This document shows positions 1 through 6,258 of a DNA stretch of 10,557 nucleotides, piece after piece. The notes below the pieces were generated by a model that saw only the letters and a list, made by a program, of their open reading frames with translations, made no database searches and was not told the DNA's origin. The position numbers and the translations under genes were made by a program. Source of the DNA: Thermoplasmata archaeon (GTDB lineage: Archaea; Thermoplasmatota; Thermoplasmata; Thermoplasmatales; Thermoplasmataceae); assembly GCA_021793945.1 (NCBI GenBank), contig JAJYRT010000060.1, positions 1 through 10,557 of the forward strand, in the 5' to 3' direction. Each line of letters starts with the position of its first letter. The stretch's first letter is position 1.

Positions 1-58
1 ATTGGAAAAAGGAAAAGTAGAGTCATGCATAAAGAATCTGTGTTGGAGTTAAGCAGAT
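1..58. other. Window edge, possible tails of off-window genes
   Basis: Fifty-eight bases lie before the rpl10e stop. On the plus strand one frame runs open from base 2 to a TAA at 50-52, and another from base 1 to 105. Either could be the 3' tail of a convergent plus-strand gene, in keeping with the tight convergent ends elsewhere in this window, but there is too little protein to assign. On the minus strand, bases 5-17 read as a pyrimidine-rich T tract (CTTTTCCTTTTTCC), which could help terminate rpl10e transcription. Neither reading is firm. Confidence 0.2.
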
Positions 59-589
59 CTACAATCCAATCTTTCCAGCGATCTCGTTTCCCTTTGTTAT
101 TTTAATTTTGCACGGTGTGGGGAGCTTGAATGAAGCCTTGTGCAATGCATCCTTCAGTTGCTTTGCCCCGGCAGAATTTATTCTTGCAACCATTATGATC
201 TCGTTTTCGTAGACTCTTGCTGCAGTGCCTACCGGCCTGCCGAAAGAGAGTTTCATACCACTTGAAATCCTGTCTGCGCCGGCTCCTGTTGCCATCTTAT
301 GTTCCCTCAGTACCTGGTGTGGATATGGCCTTATTTGCAGGAAATAACCCTCAGCACCGAAATTCTCCAGGAGTTTCCTGTTTATGGAAATTCTGGCAGC
401 CTCAAGTGCGGTATGCCTGATCTGGCATGCTTCCTCTGCTACCAGCTGCATCTCTATATCAAAGTCCGCTTTCTGGTTTCCCTGGACAAATGTAGTAATC
501 TTTGGATATGGTACGCCGCCCATGAATTCTCTTCTTGTGTATGCAGGGCCTGAAATGTGTGTATACATTCGAGCTGGTTTTCGTGACAT
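59..589 (-). CDS. rpl10e: Large-subunit ribosomal protein uL16 (archaeal L10e)
   Basis: A component of the 50S ribosomal subunit, homologous to bacterial L16 and eukaryotic L10. It sits near the A site and helps position tRNA. The 176 residues match the usual archaeal length (about 170-180). The N-terminus MSRKPARMYTHISGPAYTRR and the central segments around IRPYPHQVLREHKM and GADRISSGMKLSFGRPVGTAARV (about residues 85-123) are typical of the archaeal/eukaryotic L10e group and are highly basic. The ATG at 589 is preceded by a minus-strand TATA-like box centred about 27 nt upstream (613-622), so the mRNA is probably leaderless. It appears monocistronic and is transcribed divergently from the AbrB-like gene across about 200 bp. 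Assignment is by family recognition from the protein sequence and is secure. Confidence 0.97.
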   Translation of the reverse strand: MSRKPARMYTHISGPAYTRREFMGGVPYPKITTFVQGNQKADFDIEMQLVAEEACQIRHTALEAARISINRKLLENFGAEGYFLQIRPYPHQVLREHKMATGAGADRISSGMKLSFGRPVGTAARVYENEIIMVARINSAGAKQLKDALHKASFKLPTPCKIKITKGNEIAGKIGL

Positions 590-612
590 ATTATCATGGG
601 ATAGGTTTCTCG

Positions 613-622
613 GATATAAAAA
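613..622 (-). promoter_or_regulatory. TATA-like box for rpl10e
   Basis: The minus strand reads TTTTTATATC. It is centred about 27 nt before the rpl10e ATG, the spacing expected when archaeal transcription starts at or next to the start codon. This is inferred from sequence only. Confidence 0.5.
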
Positions 623-758
623 TTAGGTGTTATCCGTCACCCCAACTTCAACAATTGCACTTCATGGCTGAGTTGTATTGTTCGTACAAACTGATTCCGG
701 AACCAATTTGTGGATTAGTGAAATTGTGGCATAAATGGCATCAAATGTATCAATAACA

Positions 759-770
759 TTTAATATAATA
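759..770 (+). promoter_or_regulatory. TATA-like box for the AbrB-like gene
   Basis: TTTAATATAATA, centred about 23 nt before the ATG at 788. This fits leaderless transcription. A second A/T stretch at 777-782 is too close to the ATG to act as its TATA box. Confidence 0.45.
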
Positions 771-787
771 TTTCCATTTATACCGTC

Positions 788-949
788 ATGGACAGAAAAC
801 CAATAATTGACGTAACACACGTCTCTGCTAGAGGGACATCATACAGGATCACTATCCCGAGGAAAATCGCAAAGAGGCTGAGCCTCAACGACGGAGATAT
901 ACTGGCATTCTTCGACGACGATGGTGTAAAGATCGACAAGATCCAATAA
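788..949 (+). CDS. Small AbrB/SpoVT-fold DNA-binding protein
   Basis: A 53-residue protein that is essentially one SpoVT/AbrB swapped-hairpin domain. The signature runs VSARGTSYRITIPRKIAKRL (residues 12-31), followed by the D/G-rich turn LNDGDILAFFDDDGVKIDKI. The RGTSYR.TIP core is typical of small archaeal AbrB-like proteins, which are thought to be dimeric transcription or chromatin factors; some relatives are antitoxins. No toxin partner is adjacent: the next gene is a permease with its own promoter. A TATA-like box sits about 23 nt upstream of the ATG. The gene is followed after 3 nt by a palindromic, transposon-end-like sequence, so its 3' end may lie at an old insertion point. The DNA target is unknown. 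Confidence 0.85.
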   Translation: MDRKPIIDVTHVSARGTSYRITIPRKIAKRLSLNDGDILAFFDDDGVKIDKIQ

Positions 950-952
950 ACC

Positions 953-990
953 AGTGACATCCTCTCCCCTCAGAAGGGGACTTCCCGCTC
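953..990 (-). mobile_element. Solo IS200/IS605-IS1341 (TnpB)-type terminal hairpin, remnant
   Basis: The plus strand reads AGTGACATCCTC, then a perfect 6-bp stem TCCCCT/AGGGGA (965-970 with 975-980, loop CAGA), then CTTCCCGC. On the minus strand this is GCGGGAAG, hairpin, GAGGATGTCACT. From memory, the layout GGGAAG-C-rich stem-GGGGAGGATGTCAC is the conserved sequence at the 3' end of many TnpB genes, where it forms the element's right end and the 3' part of the associated guide (omega/re) RNA. On that reading tnpB would lie at higher coordinates on the minus strand. That position is instead occupied by the plus-strand permease, so the end is solitary: a deletion remnant or a tiny non-autonomous derivative. 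The hairpin could alternatively serve only as a transcription terminator or RNA-processing site after the AbrB-like gene. Confidence 0.5.
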
Positions 991-993
991 GCA

Positions 994-1004
994 TAAGTTA
1001 AATT
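994..1004 (+). promoter_or_regulatory. TATA-like box for the MFS permease
   Basis: AAGTTAAATTT, centred about 26 nt before the GTG at 1026. This supports that GTG as the leaderless start. Confidence 0.4.
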
Positions 1005-1025
1005 TGTCGTTATGATACGCCCCGC

Positions 1026-2111
1026 GTGAAACTGAATACCAGAAAAATGGTGTTTTCCAGCGCTCTATTCGCGCTGGGATGGTTCAGCCTCAGCTTTTCA
1101 TTTCCTCTCCTTGCTATTCATTATGATTTTGACTATACCATGACGGGGTTCCTGGGCTTCCTTGTTGCCTATCCCTTTGTCATTGCAGCATTGATCGATA
1201 TGTACTCGAGCGACAGGGTGATGAGCATGCAGATAGTCATCATACCTTTTCTGTTGTCCATACTGGCCATCATCTTCATATTTCAGTCGAAGGGATTTAT
1301 TGTAATACTGATAGCGATCACGGACCTGATGGAGGCATTTTACTGGGTTTCAATGGAGATGCTCCTTGGATCCGGGGGCGAGAATCTTGAAGCCGAGAAG
1401 TATTCTACAGCATGGGGTGTTCCAAGCGCCGTAATGCCTTTGGTGGCAGGGATCATCATCCAGTCATTTGGTTTCAGAGTTCTGTTCTTCACATCATTCA
1501 TATTCATGGCAGCGGCATCATTTTTTCGGCCGAAATATGAAGCCAGTATTAAGGAAACAGCGGGTAACGGCTTTGACCTCAGGTTTATTGTACCGATGAT
1601 TTTCAACGGAATTGCAGCCGGTTTTGTCTCCTACGTCCTGGTTCCCATATTGAGAATACAGGGCGTAAGTTACGTCCTGATAGGTCTTGCGGTCACTATC
1701 CTCGGCGTCTCTTCCGCGGCGGGGTTTGTGCTGATGAACTTCACAGGGAAAAGAAGTATATACACCACATCGTCGATTTCATGCCTTCTGCTTGCGCTTC
1801 CGCTTTTTGTTGGGTTCACAGGGGATCTTCTTCCAATAATGGCAATACTGGTGGGTACGGGCATTGGAAGCTCCATAGCATTCTCAAAAATACTTGCCTA
1901 TATTTCTGAAAGATCATCGGCAAAAAAAGGGGTCCTCATCTACGAAGGTTTCTTTGCTCTTGGTTTCATATTGGGATCTCTCGCACTCGGTTCCGCATTC
2001 CAGGCCTTCGGCAAAACTGCAGTAATAATTGCATTCGCGGTTCCAGTTGCATATGCAGTTTATCTAGTTTACCTGAGATTCTCAGCTCCCGTTAAACTCA
2101 CGCCTGTATGA
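1026..2111 (+). CDS. Major facilitator superfamily (MFS) permease
   Basis: A 361-residue polytopic membrane protein with about 10-12 predicted helices, for example near residues 9-31, 40-57, 69-88, 91-110, 130-163, 187-207, 214-236, 247-266, 270-291, 305-325 and 331-350. The short loop after the second helix carries MYSSDR, in the position of the MFS cytoplasmic loop. A charged central linker (about residues 167-185) separates two halves. This organisation fits an MFS exporter or permease at the short end of the family's range (usually about 380-450). No substrate can be read from the sequence. Translation starts at GTG, with a TATA-like box 26 nt upstream. Its 3' end converges on the zinc-ribbon membrane protein with 23 nt between the stops. 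The neighbours give no clue to the substrate. Confidence 0.8.
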   Translation: MKLNTRKMVFSSALFALGWFSLSFSFPLLAIHYDFDYTMTGFLGFLVAYPFVIAALIDMYSSDRVMSMQIVIIPFLLSILAIIFIFQSKGFIVILIAITDLMEAFYWVSMEMLLGSGGENLEAEKYSTAWGVPSAVMPLVAGIIIQSFGFRVLFFTSFIFMAAASFFRPKYEASIKETAGNGFDLRFIVPMIFNGIAAGFVSYVLVPILRIQGVSYVLIGLAVTILGVSSAAGFVLMNFTGKRSIYTTSSISCLLLALPLFVGFTGDLLPIMAILVGTGIGSSIAFSKILAYISERSSAKKGVLIYEGFFALGFILGSLALGSAFQAFGKTAVIIAFAVPVAYAVYLVYLRFSAPVKLTPV

Positions 2112-2134
2112 AGAATAATCTGTAGCTATTTCCG

Positions 2135-3208
2135 TCAGATTCTGGTCGGTCTTCTCTGTTCAATTATTATGTTTGCAGGCCCCACGGCATCTTTATCGGT
2201 AATGTGATGGCAATTCATGCACTCGATCCTCATACCCTCCCTGATGTAAAAGTTAGCCGATCCGCAATTCGGGCATGAACTTCTTATCCACAACATATCG
2301 CTGTTCTGGATCATAGGCTCAGGGGGTTTCTTCGAACTTCCTGTCTGTAACTCCAATTTCGACTCTCTCACGGATGTGCCAGACCCGGGAGCAAGCCTTG
2401 ACAGATTATATATGCCCAGGAATGACCACATAGTGAGAAAAACGAGGGCAACTAATGCCAGCACAGGTGAGGGCGCGAAAGCGGTAAGTATCCCGATCAT
2501 GGATACAGTGAAACCGGCGGCGAATGAGTGGAGAATGCCGAATCTAAGGTAAATATAATCCAGTACAAAAAAGGTTAGAAGGTCAAAGAATGCGCCGCTT
2601 ACTGTCTGGGAAAACAGGGCAGCTGTGATGACTGAGGCAATTATGGCAGGAACAATCACATCTCTTCTCATCGTTTTATAAGGATGCAGAAGATTTGTCA
2701 ATGAGAGTTTTCCGGTCAAGGCAAAATAGGCTAATACCATAATGAACAGGGGCACAAATTGCAGGACCGCAAGATCGGTAAGGGACGAAACTCCGAGTAC
2801 AAAGGCCTGCACGCCAAGCGGCATGCTGTATATTGATGGTATGGAATAGCCAGGGATAAACCCTGAAATAATGGAAATAAAAAACTCCAGGAGTATGAAA
2901 ACGGAAAAATACTTGAAAAACTCAGTTTCCCCGTTTTCCTGAGATTTCCTTTCTCCAATGGGCTTGACAACTAGCAGGTACAGGGATGCCAGAACCGCAA
3001 GGGCAGTCAGGGTGAACAATAGGTAGATGGAGGAAGCACCAGGTGACACATTAAAAATAATGTAGGTTGAACTCTGCTGGGTCAATATTGTTTGTATCTG
3101 GCTGAAAATGTCCGGAGTCAGTATGAAGAAGATCAGCACGGCCGCTAGAACGGCTGCGATCCCGAAATAAACGGTAACCAATGAAGGTATGTCTCTTCCT
3201 TCTGCCAA
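2135..3208 (-). CDS. Polytopic membrane protein with C-terminal zinc ribbon
   Basis: A 357-residue protein of unknown function. Hydrophobic helices lie at about residues 11-31, 58-81, 98-119, 130-163, 184-205, 207-223, 224-243 and 246-268. A polar linker (about 270-305) leads to a cytoplasmic-type zinc ribbon, CPNCG (Cys312, Cys315) and CMNCH (Cys330, Cys333). The helix around residues 218-237 (YIYLRFGILHSFAAGF) resembles the Y.R.G.L...H part of CPBP/CAAX-type membrane proteases, but I see no EExxxR motif. If related it would be catalytically degenerate; Yip1-like membrane proteins are another possibility. The start is TTG, supported by a strong TATA-like box centred 26 nt upstream (3231-3238) and the lack of a nearby ATG. 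It lies 39 nt downstream of the AlaX-like gene but has its own promoter. Confidence 0.7.
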   Translation of the reverse strand: MAEGRDIPSLVTVYFGIAAVLAAVLIFFILTPDIFSQIQTILTQQSSTYIIFNVSPGASSIYLLFTLTALAVLASLYLLVVKPIGERKSQENGETEFFKYFSVFILLEFFISIISGFIPGYSIPSIYSMPLGVQAFVLGVSSLTDLAVLQFVPLFIMVLAYFALTGKLSLTNLLHPYKTMRRDVIVPAIIASVITAALFSQTVSGAFFDLLTFFVLDYIYLRFGILHSFAAGFTVSMIGILTAFAPSPVLALVALVFLTMWSFLGIYNLSRLAPGSGTSVRESKLELQTGSSKKPPEPMIQNSDMLWIRSSCPNCGSANFYIREGMRIECMNCHHITDKDAVGPANIIIEQRRPTRI

Positions 3209-3230
3209 CGAAGGTTTAGTATCTCGTCGG

Positions 3231-3238
3231 ATATATTT
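3231..3238 (-). promoter_or_regulatory. TATA-like box for the zinc-ribbon membrane protein
   Basis: The minus strand reads AAATATAT, centred 26 nt before the TTG at 3208. This decides the choice of TTG as the start and indicates a leaderless transcript separate from the upstream gene. Confidence 0.5.
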
Positions 3239-3247
3239 GTTGCCAAA

Positions 3248-3964
3248 TCATTCAAGAGTTATGGTTACCCTCTTGCTGAGTTTTCCCTTGACCAGTGTTG
3301 ACTTGAACACAATCCTGCCAACTTCTGCAGTCTTAGCAACCTGCGTTCCTATGTCATGCTGGATGGGAAGTTCGTCTATCTTGACCATTCTTATTTTATC
3401 ATAGTCGGGTATCTTCCCCCTATTAATCCTTACCATTTCGGGGTCGGAAGCGAACTGTTCCCTCGTCACGTATGAGTACTTGACCTCGTAATTTCCCTGA
3501 ACGATGGCATTAGCATCGCTTTCCAGTTTCCTTAGCTGTTCCTCTGTGAATTCCCCATCGAAGTTAAGGTCAATCCAAGCCTGATCATCATAAGTCTGGT
3601 TTATCCGCACAGTTGCGCCCATCTGCTTGTAAGCTAAACCACCGATGATGTAGAGTGCAGTCCTGAATCGCATGTGAATATACCTGACATCCCAGTTTAC
3701 TGTCTGGTGGACTACCTTTCCGACGATATTCTGTGGGTATGTATTAAGAGAAATTAGGTGCACCCAGGTACCATCCTGCCAGGTATCCACAATCTCGTAA
3801 TCTTTTCCGTCAATCAATACCGACCCTTTGTCATTTGGCTGGCCATCTCCGGTGGGATAAAGAACCGTTGAATCTACAATAAGATCAGTGAATTCCACAA
3901 AAACAACTTTTCCGTCACACTCTTTCCTGAATGGATCGGCCTGGTAGAGCAATTCTGTTTTCAT
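3248..3964 (-). CDS. AlaX-family (alanyl-tRNA editing domain) protein, zinc site degenerate
   Basis: A 238-residue stand-alone homologue of the AlaRS editing domain; AlaX proteins hydrolyse mischarged Ser- or Gly-tRNA(Ala) in trans. Family features visible are the N-terminus MKTELLYQADPF, the GGGQPxDxG-like loop GDGQPNDKG (39-47), RYIHMR before the first metal motif (94-99), and the C-terminal KGKLSKRVTITLE (226-238). The zinc ligands appear to be gone: the usual HxxxH aligns with R101-TAL-Y105, and the CGGTH motif aligns with D204-IGT-Q208. So this is either a divergent subgroup with another metal or substrate, or a non-hydrolytic tRNA-binding paralogue. The ATG at 3964 is chosen over an upstream codon at 4048 because it matches the family N-terminus and has a TATA-like box 26-27 nt ahead; the extension would span the promoter. 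Confidence 0.88.
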   Translation of the reverse strand: MKTELLYQADPFRKECDGKVVFVEFTDLIVDSTVLYPTGDGQPNDKGSVLIDGKDYEIVDTWQDGTWVHLISLNTYPQNIVGKVVHQTVNWDVRYIHMRFRTALYIIGGLAYKQMGATVRINQTYDDQAWIDLNFDGEFTEEQLRKLESDANAIVQGNYEVKYSYVTREQFASDPEMVRINRGKIPDYDKIRMVKIDELPIQHDIGTQVAKTAEVGRIVFKSTLVKGKLSKRVTITLE

Positions 3965-3986
3965 TGCATTGGTGAAGGTTATAACG

Positions 3987-3996
3987 TTATATATGC
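3987..3996 (-). promoter_or_regulatory. TATA-like box for the AlaX-like gene
   Basis: The minus strand reads CATATATAAC, centred about 27 nt upstream of the ATG at 3964 and preceded by AAAAG, which could be a BRE. It lies inside the 115-bp divergent region shared with the HExxE protein gene. Confidence 0.55.
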
Positions 3997-4052
3997 TTTT
4001 CAGGGAAATCCTGCCTAATTGATCATGGCTGGTAAGAAGCAATTGCAAATCC

Positions 4053-4060
4053 TTTTTAGC
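4053..4060 (+). promoter_or_regulatory. Weak TATA-like box for the HExxE protein
   Basis: TTTTTAGC, centred about 24 nt before the ATG at 4080. The match is poorer than for neighbouring genes. The spacing fits a leaderless transcript. Confidence 0.3.
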
Positions 4061-4079
4061 GATAATAGCTTAGATATTC

Positions 4080-4700
4080 ATGGGTTCATTTGAAGTCATA
4101 GAGCATGAGAAAGATCCAAAAGGAGAACAAGGTGAATTCAGGATAATAGCCATAAATTTCATTGATCCTGAATTTGTGAAGATAATCGCTGAAACGAACG
4201 TCGATAAAGGGACCTTACTGGACGTAGAGGATGACAAAGTGTTCCTTAACAGGAAACTGATTGGAAGAGTGGTAGAGAAGAAAGATGGAAAGGGCATAAG
4301 GGTCAGCACCAGTTTTGATATAAAATACACAGGCGGATACTCCCTGGACGGCAAGACCGTATACCTGGACGAACATTTCCCTCAGATGATGAAGATTGAC
4401 GGCAAGGAGGTCGACGCTAGGGAAAGCATAGGCCTTCACCATGAACTTCCTGAAAAATGGCTTTCAGACGAGGCTTATGAATATCCATACGCACACGAGG
4501 TGGCAACCGGTATAGAAAAGAAGTATGTCGAGAGCTTAGGCGTGAAGTGGAAGGATTACTGCGACGAGGTTGACAGGCACCTGAGAAATGTGTATAGCAG
4601 AAAACTGGAGAAATCTCCGCCTTCCCTTGATTTGGCACCATATCTTTACTGTCGGGATCAGGAAGCGCTTAAGGAAATTCGAAGAAGCTCGACTAAGTGA
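4080..4700 (+). CDS. Uncharacterised protein with HExxE...AHxxA...E putative metal site
   Basis: A 206-residue soluble protein with no confident family name. The N-terminal half (1-75) is rich in beta-prone, charged segments. Residues about 95-160 hold a patterned block: YLDEHFPQ, then H121-E122-LP-E125, then Y137-A138-H139-E140-VATGI-E146, then GVKWKDY (154-160). This resembles, from memory, a conserved segment in hypothetical phage- and plasmid-type proteins of the form vHE..E..L...Y..AH..A...E...V...G..W..Y. His121, Glu125, His139 and Glu146 are plausible metal ligands, with Glu122 as a possible catalytic base, so a metalloprotease-like or metal-binding role is possible but unproven. The C-terminus is basic and probably disordered. 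It is transcribed divergently from the AlaX-like gene and followed by a hairpin plus T tract. No signal peptide or membrane helix is seen. Confidence 0.75.
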   Translation: MGSFEVIEHEKDPKGEQGEFRIIAINFIDPEFVKIIAETNVDKGTLLDVEDDKVFLNRKLIGRVVEKKDGKGIRVSTSFDIKYTGGYSLDGKTVYLDEHFPQMMKIDGKEVDARESIGLHHELPEKWLSDEAYEYPYAHEVATGIEKKYVESLGVKWKDYCDEVDRHLRNVYSRKLEKSPPSLDLAPYLYCRDQEALKEIRRSSTK

Positions 4701-4760
4701 TTTACCCATTATTCTCTCAAGGATTCACGTCCGGGCCATAAAGCAGTCAAACAGGAAACA

Positions 4761-4787
4761 TCGGCCAGTGTGCCGACTTTCTTTTTC
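4761..4787 (+). terminator. Hairpin plus T tract after the HExxE protein
   Basis: A 5-bp perfect stem TCGGC/GCCGA (4761-4765 with 4772-4776, 6-nt loop) is followed by CTTTCTTTTTC. The layout looks like an intrinsic terminator and lies between the HExxE protein gene and the folC promoter. In archaea the T tract alone may suffice. Confidence 0.4.
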
Positions 4788-4800
4788 ATTTCAGGTAACT

Positions 4801-4808
4801 ATTTTAAC
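4801..4808 (+). promoter_or_regulatory. TATA-like box for the FolC-type gene
   Basis: ATTTTAAC, centred about 25 nt before the GTG at 4829. This favours that GTG over the ATG at 4844. Confidence 0.45.
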
Positions 4809-4828
4809 AGTTTAGTTATGCCTGTGCC

Positions 4829-6145
4829 GTGTCTAACCCAAACATGGAATATCTGTATGCACTGAACAGGGAAGGTGTCAAGCTTGACCTCAGTGTCACA
4901 AAGATGTTTTCCTCCATGATTGGCAATCCAGAAAGGGATTTCAGCGCATTTCACGTGGCTGGAACCAATGGAAAGGGTTCAATTACTTCCTTCATTTACA
5001 ATATGCTGCAGCAGCACACACCCGCAGGGATGTACATTTCTCCTCATCTAGTAACGTTTAACGAGAGGATCATGGCAGACGATTCATTCATTGAGGACGA
5101 ACAAATATCACATTTCATTCAGCAGTATATGCCGGAAATAGAAAATTTAAAACTCACAGACAGGAACCCGACCTTTTTCGAGGTTACAACTGCGATGGCA
5201 TTCAAGTATTTTTCGGACAGGCATGTCAGGACTGCATCTGTAGAGGTAGGGCTCGGCGGCAGGCTTGACTCTACTAACATAGTTGAACCGGAAGTCAGCA
5301 TAATTGCCAATATTGGTTATGATCACTTCGACAAACTTGGATGCTCGCTTACTTCCATAGCATATGAAAAGGCGGGCATAATAAAGAGAAATATTCCGGT
5401 GATACTCCTGGATGATAAAGATGAAGTTGTGAAGACAGTTTCCAGGGTTGCAGATCTGAACGACAGCAGACTTATCAGGGTATCCCGTGCCTCATCGGTT
5501 GTTGATCTTAGAACATGGGAAACAGGAACGTCCTTTGTTCTGAAGACGCCAGTGGACACATATGAGATAAAGACCTCAATGATCGGGGAATTTCAGGTCC
5601 GGAATATAGCCGCGGCCGTGCTGGCAATTGAGAATGGAAAATCAATGTCTCCTGACAGAGCGGCCATAGAACGCGGCATATCCCAGGCACGCTGGCCTGC
5701 AAGGATGGAGATTATAAGGAACAATCCGCCGGTGATGGTTGATTGCGCCCATAATCCTCCGGCAGCACATGCACTTGTCTCTTCTTTCAAGAAATTCACC
5801 AAAATCAAGCCCACCCTTATAATAGGCATGCTTGAGGACAAGGATTTCTTCTCTTACCTCAGGATAATTCATGATCTTTCTGACGATTTGATCATTACGA
5901 CCCCGCAGGATACCCCCCGCGCAATGCCTGCGGAGGAGCTCGGGAAGGTTGCGGCGCAGGTGTTCAAGAATGTGAAGGTAATCGCAGATCCAATCGAAGC
6001 ATACGAATACGCTACCGCAAACTCAAGTTATGTCCTGGTCGCAGGGTCAATGTACCTTGTGGGATACATAAAAATGCTTGAAAAATCAAGCATCATGCCC
6101 TTCGACAGGCATACTGATTTTCAGATCGCCAAAATTACAACGTGA
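4829..6145 (+). CDS. folC: FolC-type folylpolyglutamate / dihydrofolate synthase
   Basis: A Mur-ligase superfamily enzyme that joins glutamate to a folate-type carboxylate using ATP (folylpolyglutamate synthase and/or dihydrofolate synthase) in the cytoplasm. The order of motifs is the family's: ATP loop AGTNGKGS (44-51), SPHLVTFNERI (71-81), VEVGLGGRLDSTN (138-150), NIGYDH (161-166), the carbamylatable-lysine region EKAGIIK (180-186), ARWPARMEII (287-296) and the C-domain motif DCAHNP (305-310), where most relatives have DGAHNP. At 438 residues it is of usual length. GTG at 4829 is taken as start because of the TATA-like box 25 nt upstream; ATG at 4844 would remove five residues. Whether the substrate is folate or another pterin cannot be told here. 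It has its own promoter and no folate-pathway neighbour in view. Confidence 0.9.
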   Translation: MSNPNMEYLYALNREGVKLDLSVTKMFSSMIGNPERDFSAFHVAGTNGKGSITSFIYNMLQQHTPAGMYISPHLVTFNERIMADDSFIEDEQISHFIQQYMPEIENLKLTDRNPTFFEVTTAMAFKYFSDRHVRTASVEVGLGGRLDSTNIVEPEVSIIANIGYDHFDKLGCSLTSIAYEKAGIIKRNIPVILLDDKDEVVKTVSRVADLNDSRLIRVSRASSVVDLRTWETGTSFVLKTPVDTYEIKTSMIGEFQVRNIAAAVLAIENGKSMSPDRAAIERGISQARWPARMEIIRNNPPVMVDCAHNPPAAHALVSSFKKFTKIKPTLIIGMLEDKDFFSYLRIIHDLSDDLIITTPQDTPRAMPAEELGKVAAQVFKNVKVIADPIEAYEYATANSSYVLVAGSMYLVGYIKMLEKSSIMPFDRHTDFQIAKITT

Positions 6146-6166
6146 TCATACCTGCTGACATGATAA

Positions 6167-6178
6167 GTTGAAATCAAC
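6167..6178. repeat. Short palindrome downstream of folC
   Basis: GTTGA-AA-TCAAC, a perfect 5-bp inverted repeat with a 2-nt centre. It could be a protein-binding half-site pair or chance; no T tract follows and only one copy is seen. Confidence 0.25.
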
Positions 6179-6249
6179 CACGATCTCTTTCGCAGGGAAT
6201 TGACTTTAATTGGAGATATAAAATAATTATCAAATAATCTGTGAGCAAA

Positions 6250-6258
6250 GTTTATAGT
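6250..6258 (+). promoter_or_regulatory. TATA-like box for orc1/cdc6
   Basis: GTTTATAGT, preceded by AGCAAA, a BRE-like purine/A stretch. With the usual 24-28 nt spacing the transcript would start around 6278-6283, leaving a leader of about 11-16 nt, unlike the leaderless pattern of the other genes. No Shine-Dalgarno motif is evident. Confidence 0.4.

Larger units (their letters stand above)
590..787. other. Divergent intergenic region, rpl10e / AbrB-like gene
   Basis: This stretch of just under 200 bp has no convincing gene. It holds the two divergent promoters at its ends and a middle section with no tRNA cloverleaf, long inverted repeat or tandem repeat that I could find. The near-repeat AATTTGTGG / AAATTGTGG around 703-730 is weak. 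Short open frames crossing it have no recognisable product and mostly continue as antisense of rpl10e. Confidence 0.4.

Noticed and set aside
535..756. A 73-codon plus-strand open frame across the rpl10e upstream region
   Set aside because: It begins antisense to rpl10e and has no recognisable motif or well-placed promoter, so it is probably chance.
3965..4048. N-terminal extension of the AlaX-like gene to 4048
   Set aside because: The extra 28 residues do not fit the family N-terminus, and the extension runs over the TATA-like box at 3987-3996.
4701..4828. A small RNA or tRNA between the HExxE protein gene and folC
   Set aside because: No cloverleaf or C/D-box pair could be made out; the only clear structure is the terminator-like hairpin.
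6167..6178. GTTGAAATCAAC as an ORB or mini-ORB origin box
   Set aside because: It does not fit the TTCCA...GAAAC type of core I know for archaeal ORBs, and only one copy was found.
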